In this document: positions 27,580-35,809 of the stretch, piece after piece | Layout of the letters: the number at the start of each line of letters is the position of its first letter | Numbering within the stretch: position 1 is the first letter of the stretch | Origin: Mesorhizobium sp. M2D.F.Ca.ET.226.01.1.1 | Lineage (GTDB): Bacteria; Pseudomonadota; Alphaproteobacteria; Rhizobiales; Rhizobiaceae | DNA: 64,000 nucleotides | Assembly (NCBI RefSeq): GCF_004022705.2 | Contig: NZ_RZOY02000001.1 | Location: 130,956 to 194,955, forward strand | Reading direction: 5' to 3' | Notes under the pieces: generated by a model | Databases searched by the model: none | Seen by the model: the letters and a program-made list of their open reading frames with translations, nothing else | Told to the model about the DNA's origin: nothing | Position numbers and translations under genes: made by a program

Positions 27580-28767
27580 ATGAGTGCGCTTCCACCTTTC
27601 GAATTTGACGAAAAGATCCTGGCGCAAGGCGCCGAGATCTCCCGTAAACTCGACCAGCTGCGACTGGAGAAGTTTCCGCCGAACGCCAAGAAGACGCTTC
27701 GCCGCTTCCCTATGTCGGAGGTCGCACATTACCTCGGGATCAGTCCCAACAATCTCAAGCGCCTCCACCTCGAAGGGAAAGGCCCTGAGCCACTCATAGC
27801 GGCTGGCGGGCGGCGTTTCTATACCGCCGAGCAGATGATCGAGCTGCGGCACTATCTAGACAAGAACGGCCGCTCTGACGCCAAGAAATATGTTCCTTCC
27901 CGGAAGCTCGGAGAGAAGCTTCAAGTCATCGCCGTCGTGAATTTCAAAGGCGGATCTGGAAAGACCACAACCGCTGCTCATCTGGCGCAGCATCTCGCAC
28001 TTACCGGGCACCGGGTTTTGGCGATCGACCTCGATCCGCAAGCGTCCCTATCGGCACTGCACGGGTTCCAGCCAGAACTTGATGGCAATCCGTCGCTCTA
28101 TGACGCAATCCGGTATGACGAGAAGCGTCGATCCATAGCGGACGTGATTCTGCCGACAAACTTTCCCCTGCTCGACATCATTCCGGCCAATCTCGAATTG
28201 CAGGAATACGAGTTCGACACGCCCCTCTCCATGCAGAGTTCGAACGAAGGCAAGCGGTTCTACAGCCGGCTTGGGCGGTCACTAGAAGAAGTGGATGACC
28301 GGTTCGACGTTGTCGTCATCGATTGCCCGCCTCAACTGGGCTTCCTCACTTTGACGGCGCTCACCGCCTCCACATCGGTCCTCGTCACGGTCCATCCGCA
28401 GATGCTGGACCTGATGTCGATGAGCCAGTTCCTCCTTATGTTGGGCAACTTCGTCGCCTCGATCCGCGAGAAAGGTGCGCCAGTAAAGATCGACTGGCTC
28501 CGCTACCTGATCACTCGCTTTGAGCCGACCGACGTCCCCCAGACGCAGATGCTGGGATTCATGCAATCTATCCTGGCCGAGGAAATTCTGAAGAGTCCAA
28601 TGGTCAAGTCGACGGCAATATCCGATGCCGGCTTGACGAAGCAAACGCTGTACGAGGTCGAGCGTGCGAACTTCAATCGCGACACCTATGACCGGGCAAT
28701 TGAAGCGCTGGACGCGGTAAATTTCGAAATCCAGGGTCTGGTTCATAAGGCTTGGGGCCGGCTGTGA
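27580..28767 (+). CDS. repA: Plasmid partitioning ATPase RepA
   Basis: A 395-residue ParA-family ATPase of the repABC class. An N-terminal winged-helix-like part (SEVAHYLGISPNNLKRLHLEG) lies at about residues 45-65. The deviant Walker A FKGGSGKTTTA is at about residue 123, then DLDPQASLSAL and the Walker B region VVVIDCPPQLGF. The ATG at 27580 gives the normal family N-terminus; the open frame to 27529 is extra. RepA partitions the replicon and represses the operon. First gene of repABC. Confidence 0.95.
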   Translation: MSALPPFEFDEKILAQGAEISRKLDQLRLEKFPPNAKKTLRRFPMSEVAHYLGISPNNLKRLHLEGKGPEPLIAAGGRRFYTAEQMIELRHYLDKNGRSDAKKYVPSRKLGEKLQVIAVVNFKGGSGKTTTAAHLAQHLALTGHRVLAIDLDPQASLSALHGFQPELDGNPSLYDAIRYDEKRRSIADVILPTNFPLLDIIPANLELQEYEFDTPLSMQSSNEGKRFYSRLGRSLEEVDDRFDVVVIDCPPQLGFLTLTALTASTSVLVTVHPQMLDLMSMSQFLLMLGNFVASIREKGAPVKIDWLRYLITRFEPTDVPQTQMLGFMQSILAEEILKSPMVKSTAISDAGLTKQTLYEVERANFNRDTYDRAIEALDAVNFEIQGLVHKAWGRL

Positions 28768-28768
28768 T

Positions 28769-28784
28769 GTTGACTGCCGTCAAA
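28769..28784. promoter_or_regulatory. Possible parS-like site between repA and repB
   Basis: GTTGACTGCCGTCAAA begins two bases after the repA stop and is a near-palindrome (TTGAC...GTCAA) with GTT...AAA ends, overlapping a second small inverted repeat CCGTCAAAACGG. Some repABC replicons have their centromere between repA and repB. The match is imperfect. Confidence 0.3.
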
Positions 28785-28838
28785 ACGGTCAAAAATTACG
28801 GTGTTTTCAATAGTATAAGAGATATTTGAGACCGCGCG

Positions 28839-29834
28839 ATGGCTCGTAAAAATCCTTTCGCTAACATTCTGGACAGCGACGAGAGACCTGTGGAGCGCTC
28901 GGTCGTCGAATATGCGGCGAGGGGCGCATCTCGATCGATTCTAAGCACGCTGGACGAAATGGCGTCGCGCGCGGATAAGCTCGCATCGGGAGAGACCATC
29001 GTCGAGCTCGAGCCTGATGTCGTCGATGTCTCCTTCGTACGTGACAGGCGTGCCGACAACGAGCAGGAGTTCAGCGAACTTCTCGAGGCAATACGCGAGA
29101 ACGGCCAGAACTCCCCTATCCTGGTCAGACCGCATCCAAAAGCAACCGGCCGTTACATGGTTGTTTTTGGACACCGGCGCGTTCAGGTCGCCAAGGCGCT
29201 TGGCCGAAAGGTACGAGCCGTCATCAAGCAGATGGAGGATCGTGAACACGTCCTCACGCTCGGGCAAGAGAACTCGGCTCGCGCTAACGTGCCTTTCGTC
29301 GAACGCGCGCTCTTTGCCGCGGATCTGGCTCGGCTCCGCTACGACGAGGACAATGCAACCATCCTCAAGGCGCTTTCGATCGACCGCACGACCCTGTCGA
29401 AGATGCTGTCGGTGGCAGCCCTCCCCGCAGACATTCTCGCGGCGATTGGCGAGGCCAAGGGTATTGGTCGCGATCGCTGGTATGAGCTCAAGCTGCTCAT
29501 GGACAAGCCATCGAACCACGATATTGCTTCAGAGGTGGTCAATGAGGATGGCTTTTCGGCCCTTCCGAGCGATGCTCGCTTCGATCTTCTCGTGCGGCGG
29601 CTGAAAACAGCCTCTTCTCGAAAGCGCACCCAGTCCGGCCCGCAAAAGCGAAGCTGGGCGCCGAAGGGGGGATCCCTTTCGGCTGACATAACCACAGACG
29701 CGAAACGCTTCACTTTGGCGATCAAGGCCAAGAGCTCCGAAGCGCGTGCGTTTGGCGACTATTTGTCGGAGAACCTTGATCGTCTCTACGAGGCGTTTCG
29801 GCGGGATTCGACGCAACCGAGAGAGGAACCGTAA
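28839..29834 (+). CDS. repB: Plasmid partitioning protein RepB (ParB-like)
   Basis: A 331-residue ParB-family protein. The ParB/Srx N-terminal domain has RPHPKATGRYMVVFGHRRVQVAKAL at about residues 100-124, followed by GQENSARANVPFVERALFAADL. A helix-turn-helix lies around ATILKALSIDRTTLSKML, and the C-terminus is basic and Ser-rich. It binds parS and loads RepA. It starts 71 bases after repA. Confidence 0.95.
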   Translation: MARKNPFANILDSDERPVERSVVEYAARGASRSILSTLDEMASRADKLASGETIVELEPDVVDVSFVRDRRADNEQEFSELLEAIRENGQNSPILVRPHPKATGRYMVVFGHRRVQVAKALGRKVRAVIKQMEDREHVLTLGQENSARANVPFVERALFAADLARLRYDEDNATILKALSIDRTTLSKMLSVAALPADILAAIGEAKGIGRDRWYELKLLMDKPSNHDIASEVVNEDGFSALPSDARFDLLVRRLKTASSRKRTQSGPQKRSWAPKGGSLSADITTDAKRFTLAIKAKSSEARAFGDYLSENLDRLYEAFRRDSTQPREEP

Positions 29835-29843
29835 CCGCAAAGG

Positions 29844-29891
29844 AAAAAGGCCCCCGAAACGAGTTCCGGAAGCCCTTCTCAAGATTGAACA
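29844..29891 (-). ncRNA. repABC antisense counter-transcript RNA (incompatibility RNA)
   Basis: On the minus strand, a promoter TTGACT (29920-29925) and GATTCT (29897-29902), spaced 17 bases, drives a short RNA opposite the repB-repC leader. The RNA ends in a 12-bp stem (GGCTTCCGGAAC with GTTTCGGGGGCC, G-U pairs included) followed by TTTTT. Position, size and sequence style match the inc-alpha ctRNA that blocks repC expression in all repABC replicons. The exact 5' end is inferred from the promoter. Confidence 0.85.
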
Positions 29892-29994
29892 CCTAGAGAA
29901 TCGCATTTCCCGGAATCACAGTCAAGAGTCCCGTGAGGGGCAAACGCCGTTTTCGGCGGGCCTAATTCTTTTGCCTAGCGATAGGTGAAGGAAG

Positions 29995-31335
29995 ATGGGG
30001 ACGCATATTGCAACGACGCCCTTTGGGCGGCGGCCGATGACGCTTGGCCTGATTTCAAGCCAGGTTTCGGCGAAGATTGTAGATCAAGACGCTAAGGTCT
30101 CGAAGTGGCAGGTTTTCCGCGACATACGCGAGGCTAAGGAAGCGCTTGGGGCAACGGATCGCGCTCTGGCCGTCCTCAACGCCTTGCTGACGTTCCATCG
30201 CGGCGAGGAACTGGCTGGAGACGAGAACCTGGTCGTCTTTCCGTCGAATGAGCAGCTCATCCGTCGCGCCAACGGCATGCCGGCGACCACGCTGCGGCGT
30301 CATATCGCCGTCCTGGTGGATTGCGGCCTGATCATCCGCCGCGACAGCCCGAACGGCAAGCGTTTCGCCAGGAAGGGGCAGAGCGGTGCAATCGAGCAGG
30401 CTTACGGCTTCGATCTGTCGCCGATCTTGACGCGCGCCGAAGAGTTTAGGGAACTCGCGGAGGCAGTTGCGATCGAGCGCAAGGCGTTCCGCCTGGTCAA
30501 GGAGAGGCTGACCATCTGTCGGCGCGACGTGGTCAAGCTGATTGACGTTGGCATCAACGAGAGCGTTCCCGGCAACTGGAGCAGCTTTCACCGTCGCTAC
30601 GAAGCGATCATAGGGGGGCTCCCGCGCACGGCGCCGCGGCAGGTTCTGGAGACCATAGCAGGGGAACTCGAAGACCTCTGGGCCGACGTGCATCAGACAC
30701 TGGAATCGTTCGTAGAATCGCAGAATCCGGACGCCAATGAGTCCCGTTCTGGACGCCACATACAGACTTCAAACCCAAATCATAATCCTACCGGTGAATC
30801 TGAAAATAGCTCAGGAAATAAGATTGAAGCCGGCCGCGACGCCGAGCATAACGACAACGTGTGCAGCCTGCCACAACGGGATGTGCCCTTGGGAATGGTG
30901 CTGAGCGCCTGCCCTGACATCGCCAACTACACGAAGGGGACGCAAATCCGGACCTGGCGAGACTTTGCAGCGGCCGCCGACAGGGCGCGGCCAACGATCG
31001 GGGTCAGCCCAGGCGCCTGGCAGGAGGCGGTAGAGGTCATGGGCTCCCAAAATGCGTCGATTACCCTGGCTGCGATTCTGCAACGGGCCGAACATATTCG
31101 TAGTTGCGGCGGCTATCTGCGGGATCTCACAGAGAAGGCGCGGGCGCAGAAATTCTCGGTGTGGCCCATGATCACCGCGTTGCTCAATGCCAGGGTCGGG
31201 GCGCTTGAGAAGGCTGCTGCCGGGAAAGGGGCGGAGGAACCTCCGATAGGACAAGGGAACGGGGCGAATGCCGTGGGCAACTCGCTGGATATCAGCGAAG
31301 CACTGCGCGACAGCATGAAGAAAAAGGGCTGGTAG
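29995..31335 (+). CDS. repC: Replication initiator RepC
   Basis: A 446-residue initiator. The N-terminal winged-helix half contains TPFGRRPMTLGLISSQ, NEQLIRRANGMPATTLRRHIA and DLSPILTRAEE. A variable, Asn/Ser-rich middle (residues about 240-285) is followed by the conserved C-terminal domain VLSACPDIANYTKG and ASITLAAILQRAEHIRSCGGYLR. The origin of repABC replicons lies inside repC. Expression is limited by the antisense RNA just upstream. Confidence 0.95.
   Translation: MGTHIATTPFGRRPMTLGLISSQVSAKIVDQDAKVSKWQVFRDIREAKEALGATDRALAVLNALLTFHRGEELAGDENLVVFPSNEQLIRRANGMPATTLRRHIAVLVDCGLIIRRDSPNGKRFARKGQSGAIEQAYGFDLSPILTRAEEFRELAEAVAIERKAFRLVKERLTICRRDVVKLIDVGINESVPGNWSSFHRRYEAIIGGLPRTAPRQVLETIAGELEDLWADVHQTLESFVESQNPDANESRSGRHIQTSNPNHNPTGESENSSGNKIEAGRDAEHNDNVCSLPQRDVPLGMVLSACPDIANYTKGTQIRTWRDFAAAADRARPTIGVSPGAWQEAVEVMGSQNASITLAAILQRAEHIRSCGGYLRDLTEKARAQKFSVWPMITALLNARVGALEKAAAGKGAEEPPIGQGNGANAVGNSLDISEALRDSMKKKGW
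30766..30832. other. AT-rich stretch inside repC, likely origin of replication (oriV)
   Basis: This section of repC is clearly richer in A and T than the flanking gene and encodes the Asn/Ser-rich variable linker. In studied repABC plasmids RepC binds and melts an AT-rich region at this place in its own gene. The assignment rests on position and composition only. Confidence 0.55.
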
Positions 31336-31462
31336 CCATGTCCCGATCATTTCGCCCTGTATCGCCAAGCGTGGCTGTGCCGGCAACGAGAGCGGATCGG
31401 CGCACGATTGATACGTCAGGGGGCAGTCTGTCATTGACTTTCGCCCTCCCTGCTCAATTTGG

Positions 31463-31477
31463 TAACCCATTGGGTTA
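31463..31477. promoter_or_regulatory. Palindromic operator of a toxin-antitoxin locus
   Basis: TAACCCATTGGGTTA is a perfect palindrome around a central T, ten bases before the ATG of the toxin remnant at 31487. HigA/NadS-type antitoxins bind such sites to autoregulate, so the intact antitoxin at 31548 probably still acts here (inference). Confidence 0.6.
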
Positions 31478-31486
31478 TATGGACTG

Positions 31487-31556
31487 ATGCTGACAGTTGT
31501 CGGGACACCATTGTTCATCAAGCCGGCAGCTGAGCTGTTTAATGAGGATGAGCGAA
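31487..31556 (+). pseudogene. RelE/HigB-like toxin, 5' remnant
   Basis: From the ATG at 31487 the frame reads MLTVVGTPLFIKPAAELF then NEDERND, the usual first 23 or so residues of a HigB/RelE-family toxin paired with a NadS-type antitoxin. It then runs straight into the antitoxin gene in another frame. About 75-80 codons of toxin are missing, so the toxin has been deleted while promoter, operator and antitoxin remain. Confidence 0.65.
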
Positions 31557-31892
31557 ATGACGAAGTTCGCAGCCGATCTGATCCAGGCGATGTCGGAAGC
31601 TTTGGCTCACGCGCAAGGCAAGGACGTTCCGGGCATCAAGGTGCACAGTGTGGAAGTTAGCGCTGTGGATGCAAAAGCTATCCGCAAGAGGCTAGGCCTG
31701 ACCCAGGATGAGATGGCAGCCGTGCTGGGAACCAGCCCGTCCGGCTACAAGAAATGGGAGCAGGGGAAAAGGCAGCCGAGCGGGGCCGCGCGTACCTTGC
31801 TTCGCATCATGGCGAAAGAGCCTGAGGCCGTGTTGCGAGCCCTGTCGTCTGAGAGGGAGACGGCCAAAGAACCTGCCGGTGCATCGCACTGA
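31548..31892 (+). CDS. HTH antitoxin (NadS/HigA-like), orphan
   Basis: A 114-residue antitoxin: N-terminal helix KFAADLIQAMSEALAHAQGK, linker VPGIKVHSVEVSAVD, then an XRE helix-turn-helix IRKRLGLTQDEMAAVLGTSPSGYKKWEQGKRQPSG. The ATG at 31548 overlaps the toxin remnant. It probably represses its own promoter through the palindrome upstream. As its toxin is deleted, it could still neutralise a related toxin elsewhere (inference). Confidence 0.85.
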   Translation: MSEMTKFAADLIQAMSEALAHAQGKDVPGIKVHSVEVSAVDAKAIRKRLGLTQDEMAAVLGTSPSGYKKWEQGKRQPSGAARTLLRIMAKEPEAVLRALSSERETAKEPAGASH

Positions 31893-31909
31893 GCAGGGGA
31901 GGGGGCTTT

Positions 31910-33025
31910 CTACAATCCCGACGCCTTGGTGAGATTGACCCGGAAACGATCGCGCCTCCGCTGGTATTTGCGGGTCATTTCCGCGCTCGTGTGGCCGAGT
32001 TGCTTCTGGACATAGCGTTCGTCGACCTCGGCCGAGGACGCCAGGCCTGCTCGCAGCGAATGGCCGGCAAACATCATTCCGCGTTCGCCCTCGGGCAGAT
32101 CACCGCGCACACCGGCTGCCAGCGCGGTGCGTTTGACCAGGCGGGCGACCTCCTGGTCGTTGAGCCGCTCGGCGCCGACCGCCTTGCCGTGACCCGTGAC
32201 GCGGCGAAATAGAGGACCGTGGGCGATACGCCCGAGTTTGAGCCAGGTCTCCAGCGTCACGACCGGGCAGGTCGCGTCAGACGAGCCACGCCCGACCTCG
32301 ACCTCCCGCCAGCCCGTCTTGCCGCGTAGGGTTATCAGGAGGCCCTTCTCTAGGATCTCGATCCAGCCGCGGCCATCTTCGGTCTGGTCGCGGCCGACAT
32401 CCAGCGCCACGATCTCGGAGCGACGAAGAGCGCCGGCAAAGCCGATGAGCAGCATGGCGCGGTCGCGCAAGCCGCGTAAGCTTCCGCGGTCGAGTGTTTC
32501 CAGCATGGCAATCAGATCCTCCGGCAGGATCGCCTCCTTCTGCCGAGGCGGGGCTGCGTGTTTGTTGCGAATGCCGGCCATCACGGTTGCTATGTGGCGG
32601 TCCTTGCGGTCCAGCGGCCGGCCGCGCTGGGCGTAATTCCAGGCCAGCGAGGAGAGCCGGCGTTCGATCGTCGACACCGAGCTCGGCTTCTTGTCGCCGG
32701 TCGCCGTGCCCGAGGCTTGAGCCGTGATGTAGAGGCCGACCACCTGTGGATCGGGCGGAAACATCTCGACGCCTTGCCGCCGGCACCAGCTGGAAAAATG
32801 CTTCCAGTCCGATGCATAGGCCCGCTGTGTGTTGGCCGAGCTCGCCGCCTCGACATAGTCGCGTGCGCGGCCGGCGAGGTCCTCCAGATGGCTGGGAAGG
32901 CGCTCGATGACACGCGTCGCTGCTGGAAGGGGAGGGGAGGGGACTGCCGGTGGCTCTTCTTCTGCGCGCCCCATCTCCACAACCATATCGATGATGTCGG
33001 GAAGGTCGTCCTCGTCAGGACTCAT
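31910..33025 (-). CDS. Tyrosine recombinase / site-specific integrase
   Basis: A 371-residue integrase. The SAM-like core-binding domain covers about residues 60-160 (ANTQRAYASDWKHFSSWCRR). The catalytic domain has Arg in GALRRSEIVALD, HSLRAG, QLGHTSAEMT and the tyrosine in TRKYQRRR, so it is probably active. The ATG at 33025 follows GGAGG at good spacing. Such stand-alone integrases next to repABC often resolve multimers or mark integrated gene blocks; the attachment site is not identified. Confidence 0.9.
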   Translation of the reverse strand: MSPDEDDLPDIIDMVVEMGRAEEEPPAVPSPPLPAATRVIERLPSHLEDLAGRARDYVEAASSANTQRAYASDWKHFSSWCRRQGVEMFPPDPQVVGLYITAQASGTATGDKKPSSVSTIERRLSSLAWNYAQRGRPLDRKDRHIATVMAGIRNKHAAPPRQKEAILPEDLIAMLETLDRGSLRGLRDRAMLLIGFAGALRRSEIVALDVGRDQTEDGRGWIEILEKGLLITLRGKTGWREVEVGRGSSDATCPVVTLETWLKLGRIAHGPLFRRVTGHGKAVGAERLNDQEVARLVKRTALAAGVRGDLPEGERGMMFAGHSLRAGLASSAEVDERYVQKQLGHTSAEMTRKYQRRRDRFRVNLTKASGL

Positions 33026-33123
33026 GAGACGCCTCCATTCTGTACACATTCAATGCGTACGTAGTTGCAATCGCGATCCGGCAGATGTATCTATGCTGTT
33101 CAAGTAACGTGGGAATCCAAGCG

Positions 33124-33402
33124 ATGGCCCGGGCAGCCCTTGATGATACTGATCGGATGAACATCCGGGTAAGGCCGGAGGTGAAGGCGCGCCTCTTGCG
33201 CGCCGCAGCGCTTCGCCATACCGATCTCACCAGCTTCGTCACCCAATCCGCGCTGCGCGAAGCCGAAACCGTAATCGCCGAAGCTGACACCATAAAGGTA
33301 TCCGAGCGGGATTTTGGCCGCATCCTTGAGCTTCTGGACAATCCTCCGAAGCCGAACGCGAAGTTGCGTGCGGCGGCGGCCGCGCTTCCGAAGACCCTGT
33401 GA
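33124..33402 (+). CDS. tacA: TacA-type ribbon-helix-helix antitoxin (DUF1778)
   Basis: A 92-residue DUF1778 protein: RHH segment RMNIRVRPEVKARLLRAAALRHTDLTSFV and the C-terminal toxin-binding part VSERDFGRILELLDNPPKPNAKL. The ATG at 33124 gives the normal start; an upstream frame to 33085 is extra. It overlaps the GNAT toxin by four bases, a standard TacAT pair. It is divergent from the integrase and represses its own promoter in known pairs. Confidence 0.92.
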   Translation: MARAALDDTDRMNIRVRPEVKARLLRAAALRHTDLTSFVTQSALREAETVIAEADTIKVSERDFGRILELLDNPPKPNAKLRAAAAALPKTL

Positions 33403-33926
33403 GCCTTCCGCCCTGGCATGAGGAGGCGATCGCCCGGTCGCACGACCGGAAAGCCTTTGACTGTGGCGATGTCGAGATGAATGCCTTCCTGCAGCGGTTC
33501 GCACGGCAAGGGCATGAGCAGAACGCTGTGAAGTCGTTCTGTGCGGTTCCCGACGATGCACCGGAAAAAATCCTTGGCTTCTACAGTCTGGCTCCGGCCT
33601 CGGTCGAACACCACGCGGTTCCTCCCCCGATGACGAAGGGTCTGGCGCGACACGATGTGCCGGGCTTTCTGCTGGCGCGGCTTGCTGTCGACAAATCGGT
33701 GGCGGGCAGGGGGCTTGGTGGTCAGCTTCTGCTCGCCGCCGCGCTGCGCTGCATCCGCGTTACTGAGGAAGTCGGCGGTGTGCTGATGATCATCGACGCC
33801 AAAAGCAGTCGAGCCGCGAGCTGGTACGCGAGCTATGGCGCCGAGCCGCTGAATGACCGTCCAATGACGCTTGTCGTTCCGCTCAAGACTTTTGCCGAAA
33901 CCTTGAAGGCCAGCGGGCACCTCTGA
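33399..33926 (+). CDS. tacT: TacT-type GNAT acetyltransferase toxin
   Basis: A 175-residue GNAT protein with a GTG start overlapping the antitoxin stop. Acetyl-CoA motif A is LARLAVDKSVAGRGLGGQLL, and the catalytic tyrosine lies in SWYASYGAEPL. TacT toxins acetylate charged tRNAs and stop translation. All expected motifs are intact, so this is likely a functional plasmid-stability system. Confidence 0.92.
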   Translation: MSLPPWHEEAIARSHDRKAFDCGDVEMNAFLQRFARQGHEQNAVKSFCAVPDDAPEKILGFYSLAPASVEHHAVPPPMTKGLARHDVPGFLLARLAVDKSVAGRGLGGQLLLAAALRCIRVTEEVGGVLMIIDAKSSRAASWYASYGAEPLNDRPMTLVVPLKTFAETLKASGHL

Positions 33927-34172
33927 GGGCGCGCCGTTGGCCGACAGCCGCGCGGCCGAAACGTCGTCATCCGCCCCCGTGCTGTGGGACGGTCCGGAGC
34001 CGCGCGCGGCGCTATTTTCGGGCTTCAGCTCGCTGAAAACGGCCATTTCCTCTATAAAGACAAGAACGAGCGATAATGCAAGATTATCATTCGTTTCGGC
34101 TCTCCGACAAGCTGTGCGTTTTGTGGCGAAAATCATCGCCAAAAGCGCACGGCCGCTTTACCCTCCAAACAC

Positions 34173-35126
34173 ATGATTCGCCTCGATCCCGCGACCGCCA
34201 ATCCCGCTCCGCCGCCGACCGTCCCGGCCTGGGTGCTCGCGGCCGATGGCGCCATGCATGACGCAGACGCCGCTTTCCGGGCCGGCGCCGCACTAGCTTC
34301 GCTCGACAGCCTCGCCCGGGCGCAGCCTGCCTGGGCCGGCGCCTGGCGCCAGCGGCTGGCGCTCAAATGCGCCGCCGCCAGCATGCGCATGGCCGGCCGC
34401 GCCGAGGATGAGGCCGCCCTGCGCGATGCCTGGCAGCTTTGCCCAGCCGGCGCCGATCCCGGCCCCGCCGGCGCCATTTTTGGGGCCTGGCGCCAGCTGG
34501 CGCTGCAGCCGCCGGCGGTCAGCGCCGATCGGCTGGCAAAAGTGACCGAGATGCTAGGGCTGGCCCGGGACGATGAGGCGCTCGCTGACCTGTGCACTGA
34601 GATCGAAGACGTGGCTGGGTCGCAGCGGCCGGCGCCGTTCGCCGCGGCGGCAATCGCTGCGCACGTCGTCGCCATACGCCCCGATGCCGAGCTGTTGGCA
34701 TGGTGGCTCGCCGACCTGGTGCTGGCGCAAAGCCTGCGCTGGCCGCTGCCGCTGCCGCTGTTGATGACACAGGCCTTTGGCCCGGCCTTCCGCGGCGAAG
34801 CCAGCGGCAAGCGCATCCGACCCGGGGACAAAAATTTTGAGCGCGCGGTCTGCGTCGCGCTGGTTCAAGCGGCGGCGGAGGCCTGCCGGCTGGCCAGCGA
34901 ACTGTCGCGCCGCGCCGAAAAACTCCTGGCGGTGGCGCCAAAACTGCGCGCCAAAGGCGCCGGCGACGTGATTTTTTTGCTGCTGAATGAAGATGCCGTC
35001 GCCGGATCGCTGACGACGAAAAACTTGTCGCGCTTCGCGGCGCGGCGCCTGTTCGAGCGGCTGCAGCAACTTGAGGCCGTGCGCGAGCTTTCGGGCCGCC
35101 CGACCTTCCGGTTGTTTGGGCTGTAG
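34173..35126 (+). CDS. DUF1403 family protein
   Basis: A 317-residue, Ala-rich helical protein of the rhizobial DUF1403 family (WVLAADGAMHDADAAFRAGAALASLDSL; LPLPLLMTQAFGPAFRGEASGKRI; VIFLLLNEDAVAGSL). Its function is unknown. It ends two bases before scpB, and the two are probably one operon, a pairing I know from other rhizobial plasmids. The 246 bases before it (33,927-34,172) contain nothing clear apart from a probable promoter region. Confidence 0.85.
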   Translation: MIRLDPATANPAPPPTVPAWVLAADGAMHDADAAFRAGAALASLDSLARAQPAWAGAWRQRLALKCAAASMRMAGRAEDEAALRDAWQLCPAGADPGPAGAIFGAWRQLALQPPAVSADRLAKVTEMLGLARDDEALADLCTEIEDVAGSQRPAPFAAAAIAAHVVAIRPDAELLAWWLADLVLAQSLRWPLPLPLLMTQAFGPAFRGEASGKRIRPGDKNFERAVCVALVQAAAEACRLASELSRRAEKLLAVAPKLRAKGAGDVIFLLLNEDAVAGSLTTKNLSRFAARRLFERLQQLEAVRELSGRPTFRLFGL

Positions 35127-35128
35127 CG

Positions 35129-35803
35129 ATGAGCCAAGCCTCCGTTCGCCGCAAGCCAGACGAGCAGCCAGCGCTGCTGGACACCGAGCTCGAGCACCTG
35201 CCGCCGGAACTGCGCTGGCGCGAGTGGATGGGCCGCGTCGAAGCGGTGATCTTCGCGGCCAGCGAGCCTGTGGCGCGCGAGATGCTGGCGCGGGTGGTGG
35301 GGAAAAACTGCAATCTCGACCTAGTCATCGACGACATCCGCGCCGAGCTCGCCGGCCGCCCCTACGAACTGGTCGCGGTCGCCGGCGGCTGGCAGCACCG
35401 GACCAAAAAGGTCTTTGGCGACGTCATCCACGCTGCCTTCGGTACGCCGGCGGGGCAGGGGGCGAAAGAATTGTCGCAGTTGGAGACGCTTGTCTTGATG
35501 TGCATCGCCTATTTCCAGCCGATCACGCGTGGCGAGCTGTCTTCCTTCTTCGGCAAGGAGGTATCGCGCGATCTGATCGGCGTACTGCGCGCGCAGGACC
35601 TCATCGCCTCGGGGCCGCGCAGCCCCCAGCCGGGCGCGCCCTACACCTATGTGACGACGAAGAATTTCCTGTCGCAGTTCGGGCTCGACACGCTGCGCCA
35701 GTTGCCGGATTTCGAGGCGCTCGAGGATGCCGGGCTGCTGTCGAAGGAGAAGCTGCTGGCCGGCGAAATCATGCCCGAGTTTTCCGATCGCGATGAGGGA
35801 TAG
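35129..35803 (+). CDS. scpB: Segregation and condensation protein ScpB homologue
   Basis: A 224-residue ScpB with two winged-helix domains: LRWREWMGRVEAVIFAASEPVAREML at about residues 29-54 and LSQLETLVLMCIAYFQPITRGELSSFFG at about residues 113-140. ScpB normally works with SMC and ScpA in chromosome condensation. No scpA or smc is here; DUF1403 takes the upstream place. A plasmid-borne partner for the chromosomal SMC, or a separate complex, are both possible. Confidence 0.88.
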   Translation: MSQASVRRKPDEQPALLDTELEHLPPELRWREWMGRVEAVIFAASEPVAREMLARVVGKNCNLDLVIDDIRAELAGRPYELVAVAGGWQHRTKKVFGDVIHAAFGTPAGQGAKELSQLETLVLMCIAYFQPITRGELSSFFGKEVSRDLIGVLRAQDLIASGPRSPQPGAPYTYVTTKNFLSQFGLDTLRQLPDFEALEDAGLLSKEKLLAGEIMPEFSDRDEG

Positions 35804-35809
35804 GTCAGG

